Made by a program: the position numbers and the translations under genes
Notes under the pieces: generated by a model
The model's input: the letters and a program-made list of their open reading frames with translations, nothing else
What the model was told of the DNA's origin: nothing
Databases searched by the model: none
NCBI RefSeq assembly: GCF_013403875.1
Contig: NZ_JACBNX010000010.1
Coordinates: 110,485-174,484 of the forward strand
Reading direction: 5' to 3'
DNA length: 64,000 nucleotides
Source of the DNA: Burkholderia guangdongensis
Lineage (GTDB): Bacteria > Pseudomonadota > Gammaproteobacteria > Burkholderiales > Burkholderiaceae
Shown here: piece by piece, positions 19,333 to 27,238 of the stretch
Numbering within the stretch: the first letter of the stretch is position 1
Layout: every line of letters starts with the position of its first letter

Positions 19333-20561
19333 AACACTTGCGGGTCGTCTATGAAGGCTGGGGCGAGCGCTTCGATCTCGGCCAGCTCGCCGACGACGGT
19401 CGCCGGCTATTGTTCGAATACACGCCGACCGCGCTCGATCGCGGTCTACAGCTTTCTCCGTTCAGGCTGCCGCTGCAGGCAGCGGCGTTCGGCGAATTCC
19501 CGGCGCACCAGCACCGACTGCCGGGCCTCGTCAGCGACAGCTTGCCCGATGGCTGGGGCATGCTGCTGATGGATCGTCTGTTTCGCTCGCGTGGCATCGA
19601 ACCGTCCCGGGTATCGCCGCTCGATCGCCTCGCGGTCATCGGCCACACCGGAATGGGCGCACTGACCTACGCGCCCGAAAGCGAAGCCCCACTCGTCCTC
19701 GCCGACGTCGACCTCCACACGATCGCGGCCGAAGTCCAGGACGTGATGACCGGTGACAGCGAAGCGCTGCTGCTCGAGCTGCTGCTGATGGGCGGCTCGC
19801 CACATGGTGCGCGCCCGAAGGTGCTGGTCAACGTCGATCTCGACGGCAACCGGATGTGGAACGTCGAAGCGGCGCCTGGCGTGCCGTGGATGGTCAAGTT
19901 TCCCGCTCAAACCGAGCATCGCGAAGTATGCGCGATCGAGACGTTGTACGCGGAACTGGCCCGCGCGTCGGGCATCGACATGCCGGCCACCCGCCATTTC
20001 GATCTCGGCAAATCGGGCGCCGCGTTCGGCATCGAACGCTTCGACCGCCGCGACGGTATGCGCGTGCCGGTCCATACGGCGGCGGGCGTCGCGCATGCCG
20101 ACTTCCGGATGCCGGAACTCGATTACCTGAATCTGCTGCGGCTGGTCCGCTTCGTGACCGGTGACATGCGGGAAGTCGGCAAAATGTTCGAGCGGTGCGT
20201 ATTCAACGTCGTGTTCAACAACCGCGACGATCATGCGAAGAATTTTTCGTTCAGGCTCGAACGGGACGGCCACTGGCGAGTGTCGCCCGCGTACGACCTG
20301 ACGTTCAACGTCGGTCCTGCGGGCGAGCATCAAATGGATATCTGCGGCGCAGCGCGCGCACCCGCGCGAGCGCACCTGCTGAAACTTGCGGGAATGAGCG
20401 GCTTGGGCGACAAAATGGCAGCCGAGACCATCGACCGAATCACGGAACATGCTGCCGGCCTGTCGGTGCTCGCATCGGCGTTACCGATCCGATCGGAAAC
20501 CGTCTCTTTACTCGTCAAGGCCGTTGAGGGCAATCGCGCGCGAATGACCGCGGGCGCATAG
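19329..20561 (+). CDS. hipA: HipA-family Ser/Thr kinase toxin
   Basis: A 410-aa kinase of the HipA family. In E. coli HipA phosphorylates glutamyl-tRNA synthetase and induces persistence; the target here is unknown. The N-terminal subdomain ends in LPGLVSDSLPDGWGMLLMDR. A Gly/Ser-rich loop GGSPHGARPKVLV (about 154-166) and a strand with conserved Lys (WMVKFP) follow. The catalytic block FNNRDDHAKNFSF (about 296-308) has the catalytic Asp and metal Asn, and the DFG-equivalent is YDLTFN. Length and motifs are intact, so it should be active. It starts within the antitoxin stop (ATGA). Confidence 0.87.
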   Translation: MKHLRVVYEGWGERFDLGQLADDGRRLLFEYTPTALDRGLQLSPFRLPLQAAAFGEFPAHQHRLPGLVSDSLPDGWGMLLMDRLFRSRGIEPSRVSPLDRLAVIGHTGMGALTYAPESEAPLVLADVDLHTIAAEVQDVMTGDSEALLLELLLMGGSPHGARPKVLVNVDLDGNRMWNVEAAPGVPWMVKFPAQTEHREVCAIETLYAELARASGIDMPATRHFDLGKSGAAFGIERFDRRDGMRVPVHTAAGVAHADFRMPELDYLNLLRLVRFVTGDMREVGKMFERCVFNVVFNNRDDHAKNFSFRLERDGHWRVSPAYDLTFNVGPAGEHQMDICGAARAPARAHLLKLAGMSGLGDKMAAETIDRITEHAAGLSVLASALPIRSETVSLLVKAVEGNRARMTAGA

Positions 20562-20608
20562 AGCCGCCGCTCGCGCAGGCCATCGCGCCTCCGGAAGCCG
20601 CGCCCCCG

Positions 20609-21313
20609 TCAAACCACCCTCAACGCCCCCGCCCGTTCGAACGCGTGCCGCGCCTGGATCAGCGTCGTGCGCGCCGCGCGCGCATCGCCGGCGACCTGCA
20701 GCAGCGCGCCGAGCTGCGACGGCTGTCTGGCCAGCTCGCGCAGGATCGGCAGGATCGCGGTGGTGCCGTCGTCGCGTAACCCCGCCGTCGCCGCGCGCGG
20801 CAACGTCCGCCACACCGGATCGACGATCGCCCGGCACACCACGAACGGCACGCCGCGCGCGGCCGCGAACGCGCCCGCGATATGCGACTCCATGTCGACC
20901 GCCAGCGCGCCCTTCGCACGATAAAGCGCGCCCTTCTCCCGCGCGCCGACGACCGGCGCGCCGACAGCCGCCATCACACCGCGCGTCACGCGCGGCCACA
21001 CCGGCGTGTCGCGCAGCGCGGCGACGAGCCGCGCGCTCCAGCCGGCGTCGGTTTCCACGCGGCCGAACGGTCCGTCGATCGCGTCCGCGATCACGAGCGC
21101 GCCCGGCGCGAGATCCGGCGCGAGGCCGCCTGCCGTCCCGAAGCTGACGATTCCCGCACAGCCGCGCGCGCTCGCCTCGGACAGCGCGCGCTCGAGCCGG
21201 TCCGCGCGCGCGGCGAACACCGCGTCGACGCCGTCGCCGCGCGCGATGCGCGCCTCGAACGCCATCCCCGTCACGGCGATCACGGGCTGCATGCCAGTAC
21301 GTGCAGACGTCAC
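20609..21313 (-). CDS. hpnG: Hopanoid-associated nucleoside phosphorylase HpnG
   Basis: A 234-aa purine-nucleoside-phosphorylase-fold protein. HpnG removes adenine from adenosylhopane to give ribosylhopane during side-chain synthesis. The fold is seen in IAVTGMAFEARIA, GIVSFGTAGGLAPDLAPGAL (phosphate loop) and LAVDMESHIAGAFAAARGVP (nucleoside-binding Met-Glu). GTG 21313 lies 3 nt after the shc stop; ATG 21292 (MQPVIAVTG) is an alternative without a clear ribosome site. It is the last gene of the minus-strand hopanoid operon and is convergent with hipA. The partner HpnH is not in the window. Confidence 0.85.
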   Translation of the reverse strand: MTSARTGMQPVIAVTGMAFEARIARGDGVDAVFAARADRLERALSEASARGCAGIVSFGTAGGLAPDLAPGALVIADAIDGPFGRVETDAGWSARLVAALRDTPVWPRVTRGVMAAVGAPVVGAREKGALYRAKGALAVDMESHIAGAFAAARGVPFVVCRAIVDPVWRTLPRAATAGLRDDGTTAILPILRELARQPSQLGALLQVAGDARAARTTLIQARHAFERAGALRVV

Positions 21314-21316
21314 CCG

Positions 21317-23296
21317 TTACATCCCGACCGTCACGCGCGTGTCGCCCGTGCGCTTCAGGTTGCGGAAGCGCGCGAGCGCCCACAGCGGGAAAAACTTGCG
21401 ATAGCCGTGGTAGCGCAGATAGAACACGCGCGGGAAGCCGGTCGCGGTGAAGCGCGTCTCGTCCCACAGGCCGTGCGCGTTCTGCTCGGCGATCAGGTAG
21501 TCGATCCCGCGCTCAACCGCCGGATGATCGACCTCGCCCACCGCCATCAGCCCGAGCAGCGCCCACGCGGTCTGCGACGACGTGCTCGGCGCCTGCTCGT
21601 AGCCGCGATAGTCGAGCTTGTAGCTGTCGCCGTCCTCGCCCCAGCCGCCGTCCTTGTTCTGGATCGACAGCAGCCACTGCGCGGCGCGCTTCACGCGCGG
21701 ATCGTCCGGGCCGAGGCCCGCCGCGTTCAGCGCGCACAGCGCGCTCCACGTGCCGTACACGTAGTTCATCCCCCAGCGGCCGTACCAGCTGCCGTCGGGC
21801 TCCTGCTCCTTCAGCAGGTAATCGAGCGCGCGGCGCGCCGGCTCGCTCGTTTCGGCCGTCTCGCCGAGCTGCGCGAGCATCGACAGGCAGCGCCCCGACA
21901 CGTCCGCGGTCGGCGGATCGAGCAGCGCGCCGTGATCGGAGAACGGAATGTTGTTCAGGTAGTACTGCGTGTTCTCGGGTTCGAACGCGCCCCAGCCGCC
22001 GTCGCTGCTCTGCATCCCGACGACCCATTCGCGCGCGCGCGCGATCGCGTCGCGATATTCGTCGTTGCCGGCGAGCTTCTGCGCGCGGTCCATCGACATC
22101 ACGACGACCGCCGTGTCGTCGACGTCCGGATAGTGCGGGTTCGCGTACTGGAACGCCCAGCCGCCCGGCCGCACGTTCGGGCGGCGCGAGATCCAGTCGC
22201 CGCGCACGTCGAGGATCTGCAGCGGCTTCAGCCACTGCAGCCCGCGCTGCGCGGCCTGCTGCGCGCGCGCGTCGCCGGTCTCGAACAGCGCGTGCGACAC
22301 GAGCGACGTGTCCCACACCGGCGACAGGCACGGCTGGCAATACGCTTCGTCGTCGTGGATCACGAGCAGCTTCTCGATCGACTGGCGCGCGATCGCACGG
22401 TTCGGATGGTCTTCCGGATAGCCGAGCACGTCGTACATCATCACCGCGTTCGCCATCGCCGGATAGATCGCGCCGAGGCCGTCCTCGCCGTTCAGGCGCT
22501 CGTCGACGAACGCGACCGCCTGCCGGATCGCACGCTCGCGCGTGTAGGTCGGGAACAGCCCGTCGACCGCGCGCAGCACATGATCGACCGCGCGGAAGAA
22601 CGCGAACCAGCCGACGCTCTGATGGCCCTGGCGCGGCAGCAGACCAGTGTTCACCGGCGGGCTGATGAACAGCTCGTCGATCCGCACGCCGCGCGGATTC
22701 TTCGCGATCGGCCGCTTCGCGTTCAGCACGAGCAGCGGCACGATCACCGTGCGCGCCCAGTACGACACCTTCGACAGATGGAACGGGAACCACTGCGGCA
22801 GCATCATGATCTCGACCGGCATCATCGGCACCGCGCGCCACGGCACCGCGCCGTACAGCGCGAGCTGGATCCGCGTGAAGACGTTCGACATCTCTGCGCC
22901 GCCCATCGCGTGGATCGCGCGGCGCGCGCGCTGCATGTGCTCGGCGTTCTCGTCGTCGCCGATCACCTTCAGCGCGAAGTACGCCTTCACACTCGCGCTG
23001 ATGTTCGGCGCGCCGTCGGTGAACAGCGGCCAGCCGCCGCCCGGCTGCTGGATGCGACGCAGGTAGCGCGCAATCTTCCGCTCGAGCTCGACGTTCGGCG
23101 TCTCGCCGAGGTAATGGACGAGCAGCACGTATTCGGCGGGAATCGTCGAGTCGGCCTCGAGTTCGTAGACCCAGTGGCCGTCCGCGTTCTGCGCGGCGAG
23201 CAGCGCATCGGTCGCGCGCGCGACCGCGGCGTCCAGGTCGAGGTCGGCCGGCGCGGTACCGGCCGCCAGCGTTTGCACATCGGTGAGATCGTTCAT
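21317..23296 (-). CDS. shc: Squalene-hopene cyclase
   Basis: A 659-aa monotopic membrane cyclase that folds squalene into hopene/hopanol. The catalytic acid motif DVDDTA is at about residue 391. Many QW repeats are visible (for example QNADGHWVYELEAD, QQPGGGWPLF, QSSDGGWGAFEPEN, QEPDGSWYGRWG, QNKDGGWGEDGDSY). Length matches the family (about 630-680 aa). The start ATG 23296 has GAGGG upstream and follows hpnE by 11 nt. It is central to the hopanoid operon; hopanoids support membrane order and antibiotic tolerance in Burkholderia. Confidence 0.96.
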   Translation of the reverse strand: MNDLTDVQTLAAGTAPADLDLDAAVARATDALLAAQNADGHWVYELEADSTIPAEYVLLVHYLGETPNVELERKIARYLRRIQQPGGGWPLFTDGAPNISASVKAYFALKVIGDDENAEHMQRARRAIHAMGGAEMSNVFTRIQLALYGAVPWRAVPMMPVEIMMLPQWFPFHLSKVSYWARTVIVPLLVLNAKRPIAKNPRGVRIDELFISPPVNTGLLPRQGHQSVGWFAFFRAVDHVLRAVDGLFPTYTRERAIRQAVAFVDERLNGEDGLGAIYPAMANAVMMYDVLGYPEDHPNRAIARQSIEKLLVIHDDEAYCQPCLSPVWDTSLVSHALFETGDARAQQAAQRGLQWLKPLQILDVRGDWISRRPNVRPGGWAFQYANPHYPDVDDTAVVVMSMDRAQKLAGNDEYRDAIARAREWVVGMQSSDGGWGAFEPENTQYYLNNIPFSDHGALLDPPTADVSGRCLSMLAQLGETAETSEPARRALDYLLKEQEPDGSWYGRWGMNYVYGTWSALCALNAAGLGPDDPRVKRAAQWLLSIQNKDGGWGEDGDSYKLDYRGYEQAPSTSSQTAWALLGLMAVGEVDHPAVERGIDYLIAEQNAHGLWDETRFTATGFPRVFYLRYHGYRKFFPLWALARFRNLKRTGDTRVTVGM

Positions 23297-23307
23297 CGGT
23301 CCCTCTC

Positions 23308-24564
23308 TTATCGTGTCTGGAGCACGTCCGCGGCCTGCAGGCCGGAGCGGATCGCGCCCTCGATCGTCGCGGGCAGGCCGGTGGCCGTCCAATCGCCCGC
23401 GAGCGCCAGATTGGTCCAGCGCGTGCGCGACGCCGGACGTTTCATTTCCTGCGGCACAATCGCCGCGAACGCCGCGCGCGGCTCGACGACGAGCTGCCAC
23501 GCGGGCATCGGTTCCGCGTCGGTCAAACCCACCGCGCTTGCGACGTCCCGCCAGATCGCGCGCGCGAACGCGTCGCGCGGCGCATCGAGCCGGCCGGCCG
23601 CATCGCGGATCGTCGCGACGAGGTGACCGTCGACCGCGCGCACCGCGTCGATCGAGCCGTTGATCGCGCTCAGGTACGGCGCGCAGCCGGCCGGCGGCTC
23701 GATCGCGAAATAGGCGGTTGCGATCGCGCTGAACGCGTCCGGCGCCGGCAGATCCGGCACGAGCGGCTGCGCGACGTCCGGCGGCACCGCGAGCACGACC
23801 GCGTCGCCCGGCTCGAGATCGACGCGCGCACCGCCGATCCGAAGCGCGTCGACCGCATTGCCGTGCGCGCCGAACTCCAGTGCATCGAGCCGCGAGTTCA
23901 GCCGGATCGCCGCGCCGCCATGCTGCAGAAGCCGCAGCGCCGGATCGACGAACGCGCTGCCGAGCCCGTGGCGCGCGACGAGCGGACGGCTCGCCGGGCC
24001 GCCCGACGCGAGCGTGTCGCGCACGAACGCGCGCACCAGCTCGGCCGTCGCCTGACGCGGCTCGACGTTCAGCGCGGTCAGAAAAATCGGCTTCAGCCAA
24101 CGGTCCCACAGAATGCCGTCGCACCGCATCGTCTGTCCGAGTGACCGGCCGGTGCGCGCGAATGCGAGCGGCACGAGCGACAGGTAATCAAGCGGCGTCG
24201 TGTCCGGCACGCGCGCGGCCGCATCGAAAATCCACGCGGGCCAGCGCCCGCCGCCGAGCCGCAGCGTCCAGCGACGCCGCGACGCGAGATCGACGCACGC
24301 GAATTCGGCATGCGTGGGCCCGACGAGCCGATCGGCCGCGCCGATCGTGCGCAGATAGCGCTGCGTCGCACGCTGCCCCGAAAACACCAGATGCAGGCCG
24401 CTGTCGAGCGTCGCGTTCAGCGTGCCGTCGAACCACGACCGGCAGCGGCCGCCCGCGTTCGCGCTCGCGTCGTGCAGCACGATGCGACGCCCGCGGCGCT
24501 GCAGTTCCAGCGCGGCCGACAGGCCTGCGAGCCCCGCGCCGATCACATGGACGGTCCTCGGCAT
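23308..24564 (-). CDS. hpnE: Hydroxysqualene dehydroxylase HpnE
   Basis: A 418-aa FAD-dependent enzyme of the phytoene-desaturase-like family that reduces hydroxysqualene to squalene. The dinucleotide motif is at the N-terminus (VIGAGLAGLSAALELQRRG, G9-x-G11-x2-G14), followed by the FAD-phosphate GGRCRSWFDG. The C-terminal FAD block is LALAGDWTATGLPATIEGAI. It lies 9 nt after hpnD and 11 nt before shc, so it belongs to the operon. The order hpnD-hpnE-shc gives the pathway from farnesyl diphosphate to hopene except for HpnC. Confidence 0.92.
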   Translation of the reverse strand: MPRTVHVIGAGLAGLSAALELQRRGRRIVLHDASANAGGRCRSWFDGTLNATLDSGLHLVFSGQRATQRYLRTIGAADRLVGPTHAEFACVDLASRRRWTLRLGGGRWPAWIFDAAARVPDTTPLDYLSLVPLAFARTGRSLGQTMRCDGILWDRWLKPIFLTALNVEPRQATAELVRAFVRDTLASGGPASRPLVARHGLGSAFVDPALRLLQHGGAAIRLNSRLDALEFGAHGNAVDALRIGGARVDLEPGDAVVLAVPPDVAQPLVPDLPAPDAFSAIATAYFAIEPPAGCAPYLSAINGSIDAVRAVDGHLVATIRDAAGRLDAPRDAFARAIWRDVASAVGLTDAEPMPAWQLVVEPRAAFAAIVPQEMKRPASRTRWTNLALAGDWTATGLPATIEGAIRSGLQAADVLQTR

Positions 24565-24573
24565 CGCCCCGGC

Positions 24574-25467
24574 TCAGAACAGCGCGTAGCGCGCGGCGAT
24601 CAGCAGCATCCGCGCCTTTGGCTTGCGGATCGGCGCGCGCGGCGCGTCGAAGCCGCGCGCGAGCGCCGCGTCGAGAATGCAGCGGTACGCACCCGACATG
24701 ATCCGCGGCGCCTTCACCAACGCGCGCGGCGACGCGTCCATCACCGCGTCGGCCTGCGCGAAATGGCCGAACGCGCGCTCCGCGAGCGTCGCGCACACGC
24801 GCGGCAGCGCCGGATCGCGCGCGATCGTCTTCGGATCGGCGAGCGCGATGCGTTCGCGCTCGAGCAATTCGCGCGGCAGATAGCAGCGGTTGATCGCCGC
24901 GTCGTCGTCGATGTCGCGCAGGATGTTCGTCAACTGCAGCGCGCGGCCGAGATGATGCGCGAGCGTGCGCCCCGCCGCTTCCTGCATCCCGAAAATCCTC
25001 ACCGACAGACGCCCGGCCGAGCTCGCGACGCGGTCGCAGTACAGATCGAGCGTCGCGTCGTCGGGTGCGCAGATGTCCTCGGCGGCGTCCATCGCCATCC
25101 CGTCGATCATCGCGTGGAAATCGTCGCGCTGCAGATCGAACGCGCGGATCTCGCGCTCGAGCGCGGCAAGGCGTGCGGGCGGACGGCCCGCGAAGCACGC
25201 GTCGATGTCCGCGCGCCAGCGGTCGAGGCCGGCGGCGCGCTCGGCGCGCGGCAGGTCGCTGTCGGCGATGTCGTCAACCGCGCGGCAGAACGCGTACACC
25301 TGGAACATCGCGTCGCGCTGCGCGGCCGGCAGAATGCGCATCGCGAGATAAAAGGAGCTGCCCGACGTGGCGGCAGCGGCATCGGTTGCGTGATCGTCCA
25401 CGACGAGATCGGAAACGGCCAAGACGAGCTCCACTGAGGCGCCCCGTTGGGCGATTGAAGAAGCCAT
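24574..25467 (-). CDS. hpnD: Presqualene diphosphate synthase HpnD
   Basis: A 297-aa squalene/phytoene synthase-family enzyme that couples two farnesyl diphosphates to presqualene diphosphate. Both Asp-rich motifs are present: CRAVDDIADSD (about residue 65) and NILRDIDDDAAINRCYLP (about 185). YCDRVASSAGRLSVRIFG is typical for HpnD. ATG 25467 gives MASSIAQRGASVEL; other in-frame ATGs exist upstream but run into a repeat array. HpnC, which works between HpnD and HpnE, is not found nearby, so it must be encoded elsewhere or its role is filled otherwise. Confidence 0.87.
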   Translation of the reverse strand: MASSIAQRGASVELVLAVSDLVVDDHATDAAAATSGSSFYLAMRILPAAQRDAMFQVYAFCRAVDDIADSDLPRAERAAGLDRWRADIDACFAGRPPARLAALEREIRAFDLQRDDFHAMIDGMAMDAAEDICAPDDATLDLYCDRVASSAGRLSVRIFGMQEAAGRTLAHHLGRALQLTNILRDIDDDAAINRCYLPRELLERERIALADPKTIARDPALPRVCATLAERAFGHFAQADAVMDASPRALVKAPRIMSGAYRCILDAALARGFDAPRAPIRKPKARMLLIAARYALF

Positions 25468-25557
25468 GCCCGGCTGGGATGGTAAATACGTGCGAGATGG
25501 GCGAACGATGCGCGCAGACAGGCACAAATTACCGGCGTAAACCCGGAATTGGCCGAA

Positions 25558-25563
25558 AGTATA
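25558..25563 (-). promoter_or_regulatory. Possible -10 of the hopanoid operon
   Basis: Read on the minus strand this is TATACT, in a locally AT-richer patch 91 nt upstream of the hpnD start. No clear -35 accompanies it. The 8-bp tandem array begins about 50 bp further upstream. Confidence 0.3.
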
Positions 25564-25614
25564 GCAATGTTTGAACCGTACTGCCGCCGCACCCGTGGCG
25601 CCGCGCGGAAGCGC

Positions 25615-25702
25615 GGACGGACGGACGGGCGGACGGGCGGACGGGCGGACGGGCGGACGGGCGGACGGGCGGACGGACGGAGGGGCGGACGGGCGGACGG
25701 CG
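25615..25702. repeat. 8-bp tandem repeat array (GGACGGGC)n
   Basis: Six perfect consecutive GGACGGGC units (25623-25670) are flanked by one-base variants (GGACGGAC, GGAGGGGC), about ten to eleven units in total. It lies in the 248-nt gap between a small conserved gene and hpnD, upstream of the hopanoid operon. Unit length is not a multiple of three and the array is non-coding in the chosen annotation. Such arrays change length by slippage. Confidence 0.9.
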
Positions 25703-25715
25703 GGCGCGGGGCGCG

Positions 25716-26048
25716 TCAGTCGTAGACGACGTCGCGCTGCAGGTCGAGCGCGATCAGCCCCATCGTGCGGGCAAGTGTCAGCATCGCCCGCCGCTCGAGC
25801 CGCGAGCCCATGAAGCTCGTCACGCGGCCGTCCGGCTCCACGGTGAACTGGAACACCGGGCCGCCGGTGCCGAACCACGCGCCCGGCACCTCGTCGGACT
25901 CGCGCCAGTCGATCTGCGCGAACACCCGCGCGATCCCGGCGCGCACCGCGTCGCTCGGGCCGATCGACGGCGGCACGTCGCCGAGATCGTCGAGCGAATA
26001 GGGGCCGGGCGCGTCCGGCTTCCGGTAGAACAGGTAGTCGACGTTCAT
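25716..26048 (-). CDS. Conserved hypothetical protein, 110 aa
   Basis: A small soluble protein (MNVDYLFYRKPDAPGPYSLD at the start) with no family I can name. Visible features are an acidic middle, a stretch QIDWRESDEVPGAWFGTGG that looks like the core of an alpha/beta fold, and a C-terminal helix (LTLARTMGLIALDLQRD). No signal peptide or membrane segment. ATG 26048 is preceded by a GGGAAC-poor leader; longer in-frame extensions lack ribosome sites. It is co-directional with the hopanoid genes but separated by the repeat array, so a shared transcript is uncertain. Confidence 0.6.
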   Translation of the reverse strand: MNVDYLFYRKPDAPGPYSLDDLGDVPPSIGPSDAVRAGIARVFAQIDWRESDEVPGAWFGTGGPVFQFTVEPDGRVTSFMGSRLERRAMLTLARTMGLIALDLQRDVVYD

Positions 26049-26258
26049 GGGAACCTGCTCGATGTCAAAGCATAAAAAGTACCTCGAAAGTACCGCGATC
26101 GCCGCCGATTTCAAATCGGGATCGGACGAATTGTCGCCTGCACGAGACAAACCCGGGGGTGTATTTCGGCCATCGCGCGATGCGGAACGGCTTGGGATCA
26201 TCGGCAATCGTCACTAATATGGCGGTTTGACCGGCCCGCGGGCCGGTCCGACACTCGA

Positions 26259-27176
26259 ATGGAGACGCACGTGACTGCCGCCTCAGCCGCCTCGACGCAA
26301 TCCGCCGCCCGCCCGGACGGCTCCGCCCACCCCATTTTCGTGCTCGTGCACGGCGCCTGGCACGGCGCGTGGTGCTACGCGCCGCTCGCGGCCGCGCTCG
26401 CCGCGCGCGGCCATCTGTCGATCGCGCGCGACCTGCCCGCGCACGGGTTGAACGCGCGCTTCCCCGCGTCGTACCTGAAGCGGCCGCTCGACAAGGACGC
26501 GTTCGCGTCCGAGCCGTCGCCGGTGGCGAACACGACCCTCGACGATTATGCGACGCAGGTGATGCAGGCGATCGACGACGCGTACGCGCTCGGCCGTGGC
26601 AAGGTCGTCGTCGTCGGGCACAGCATGGGCGGCATCGCGATCACCGCGGCCGCCGAGCAGATCCCGGAGAAAATCGCGAAGATCGTCTATCTGTCCGCGT
26701 TCATGCCGGCATCGGGTGTGCCGGCGCTCGATTACGTGCGGGCACCGGAAAATCAGGGCGAGATGCTCGGCCAGTTGATGCTCGCGAGCCCGCGCACGGC
26801 CGGCGCGCTGCGCCTCGATCCGCGCAGCGACGACGCCGCGTATCGCGCGAGCGCGAAGCGCGCGCTGTACGACGACATATCGCAAGCGGACTACGACGCG
26901 ATCGCAAACCTGATGAGTTGCGACGTGCCGGCCGCGCCGTTCGCGACCGCGATCCCGACGACGGCGGCGCGCTGGGGCGCGATCCCGCGTCATTACGTGA
27001 AGTGTCTGCAGGATCGCGTGATCCTGCCCGCGCTGCAGCAGCGCTTCATCGACGAAGCCGACGCGTTCGTGCCGGCCAATCCGACGCGCGTGCATCTGCT
27101 CGACAGCAGCCACTCGCCGTTCGTGTCGCAACCGGCGGTGCTGGCCGGCGTGCTGGCCGACATCGCGAAGGATTGA
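26259..27176 (+). CDS. Alpha/beta hydrolase (methylesterase-like)
   Basis: A 305-aa alpha/beta hydrolase. The oxyanion region is FVLVHGAWHGAWCYAPLAAAL and the nucleophile elbow is VVVGHSMGGIAIT (Ser near residue 126). The catalytic His is probably in LDSSHSPFVSQP near the C-terminus. The HGAWHGAWCW-like opening is typical of the plant methylesterase/EstC-like group, which cleaves small esters. The N-terminal 25 residues (Ala/Ser-rich) are not part of the fold, so a GTG at 26271 is an alternative start. It stands alone with no informative partners. Confidence 0.82.
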   Translation: METHVTAASAASTQSAARPDGSAHPIFVLVHGAWHGAWCYAPLAAALAARGHLSIARDLPAHGLNARFPASYLKRPLDKDAFASEPSPVANTTLDDYATQVMQAIDDAYALGRGKVVVVGHSMGGIAITAAAEQIPEKIAKIVYLSAFMPASGVPALDYVRAPENQGEMLGQLMLASPRTAGALRLDPRSDDAAYRASAKRALYDDISQADYDAIANLMSCDVPAAPFATAIPTTAARWGAIPRHYVKCLQDRVILPALQQRFIDEADAFVPANPTRVHLLDSSHSPFVSQPAVLAGVLADIAKD

Positions 27177-27238
27177 AGGCGCCGGGGCACGGCTCGCAAG
27201 TCGTTTATGATGGGAGTCTCGCCCCGCCCGCTTTTTTC

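Noticed and set aside
25571..25813. A plus-strand protein made of the 8-bp repeats
   Set aside because: The frame depends entirely on the repeat and would overlap the conserved minus-strand gene; no ribosome site.
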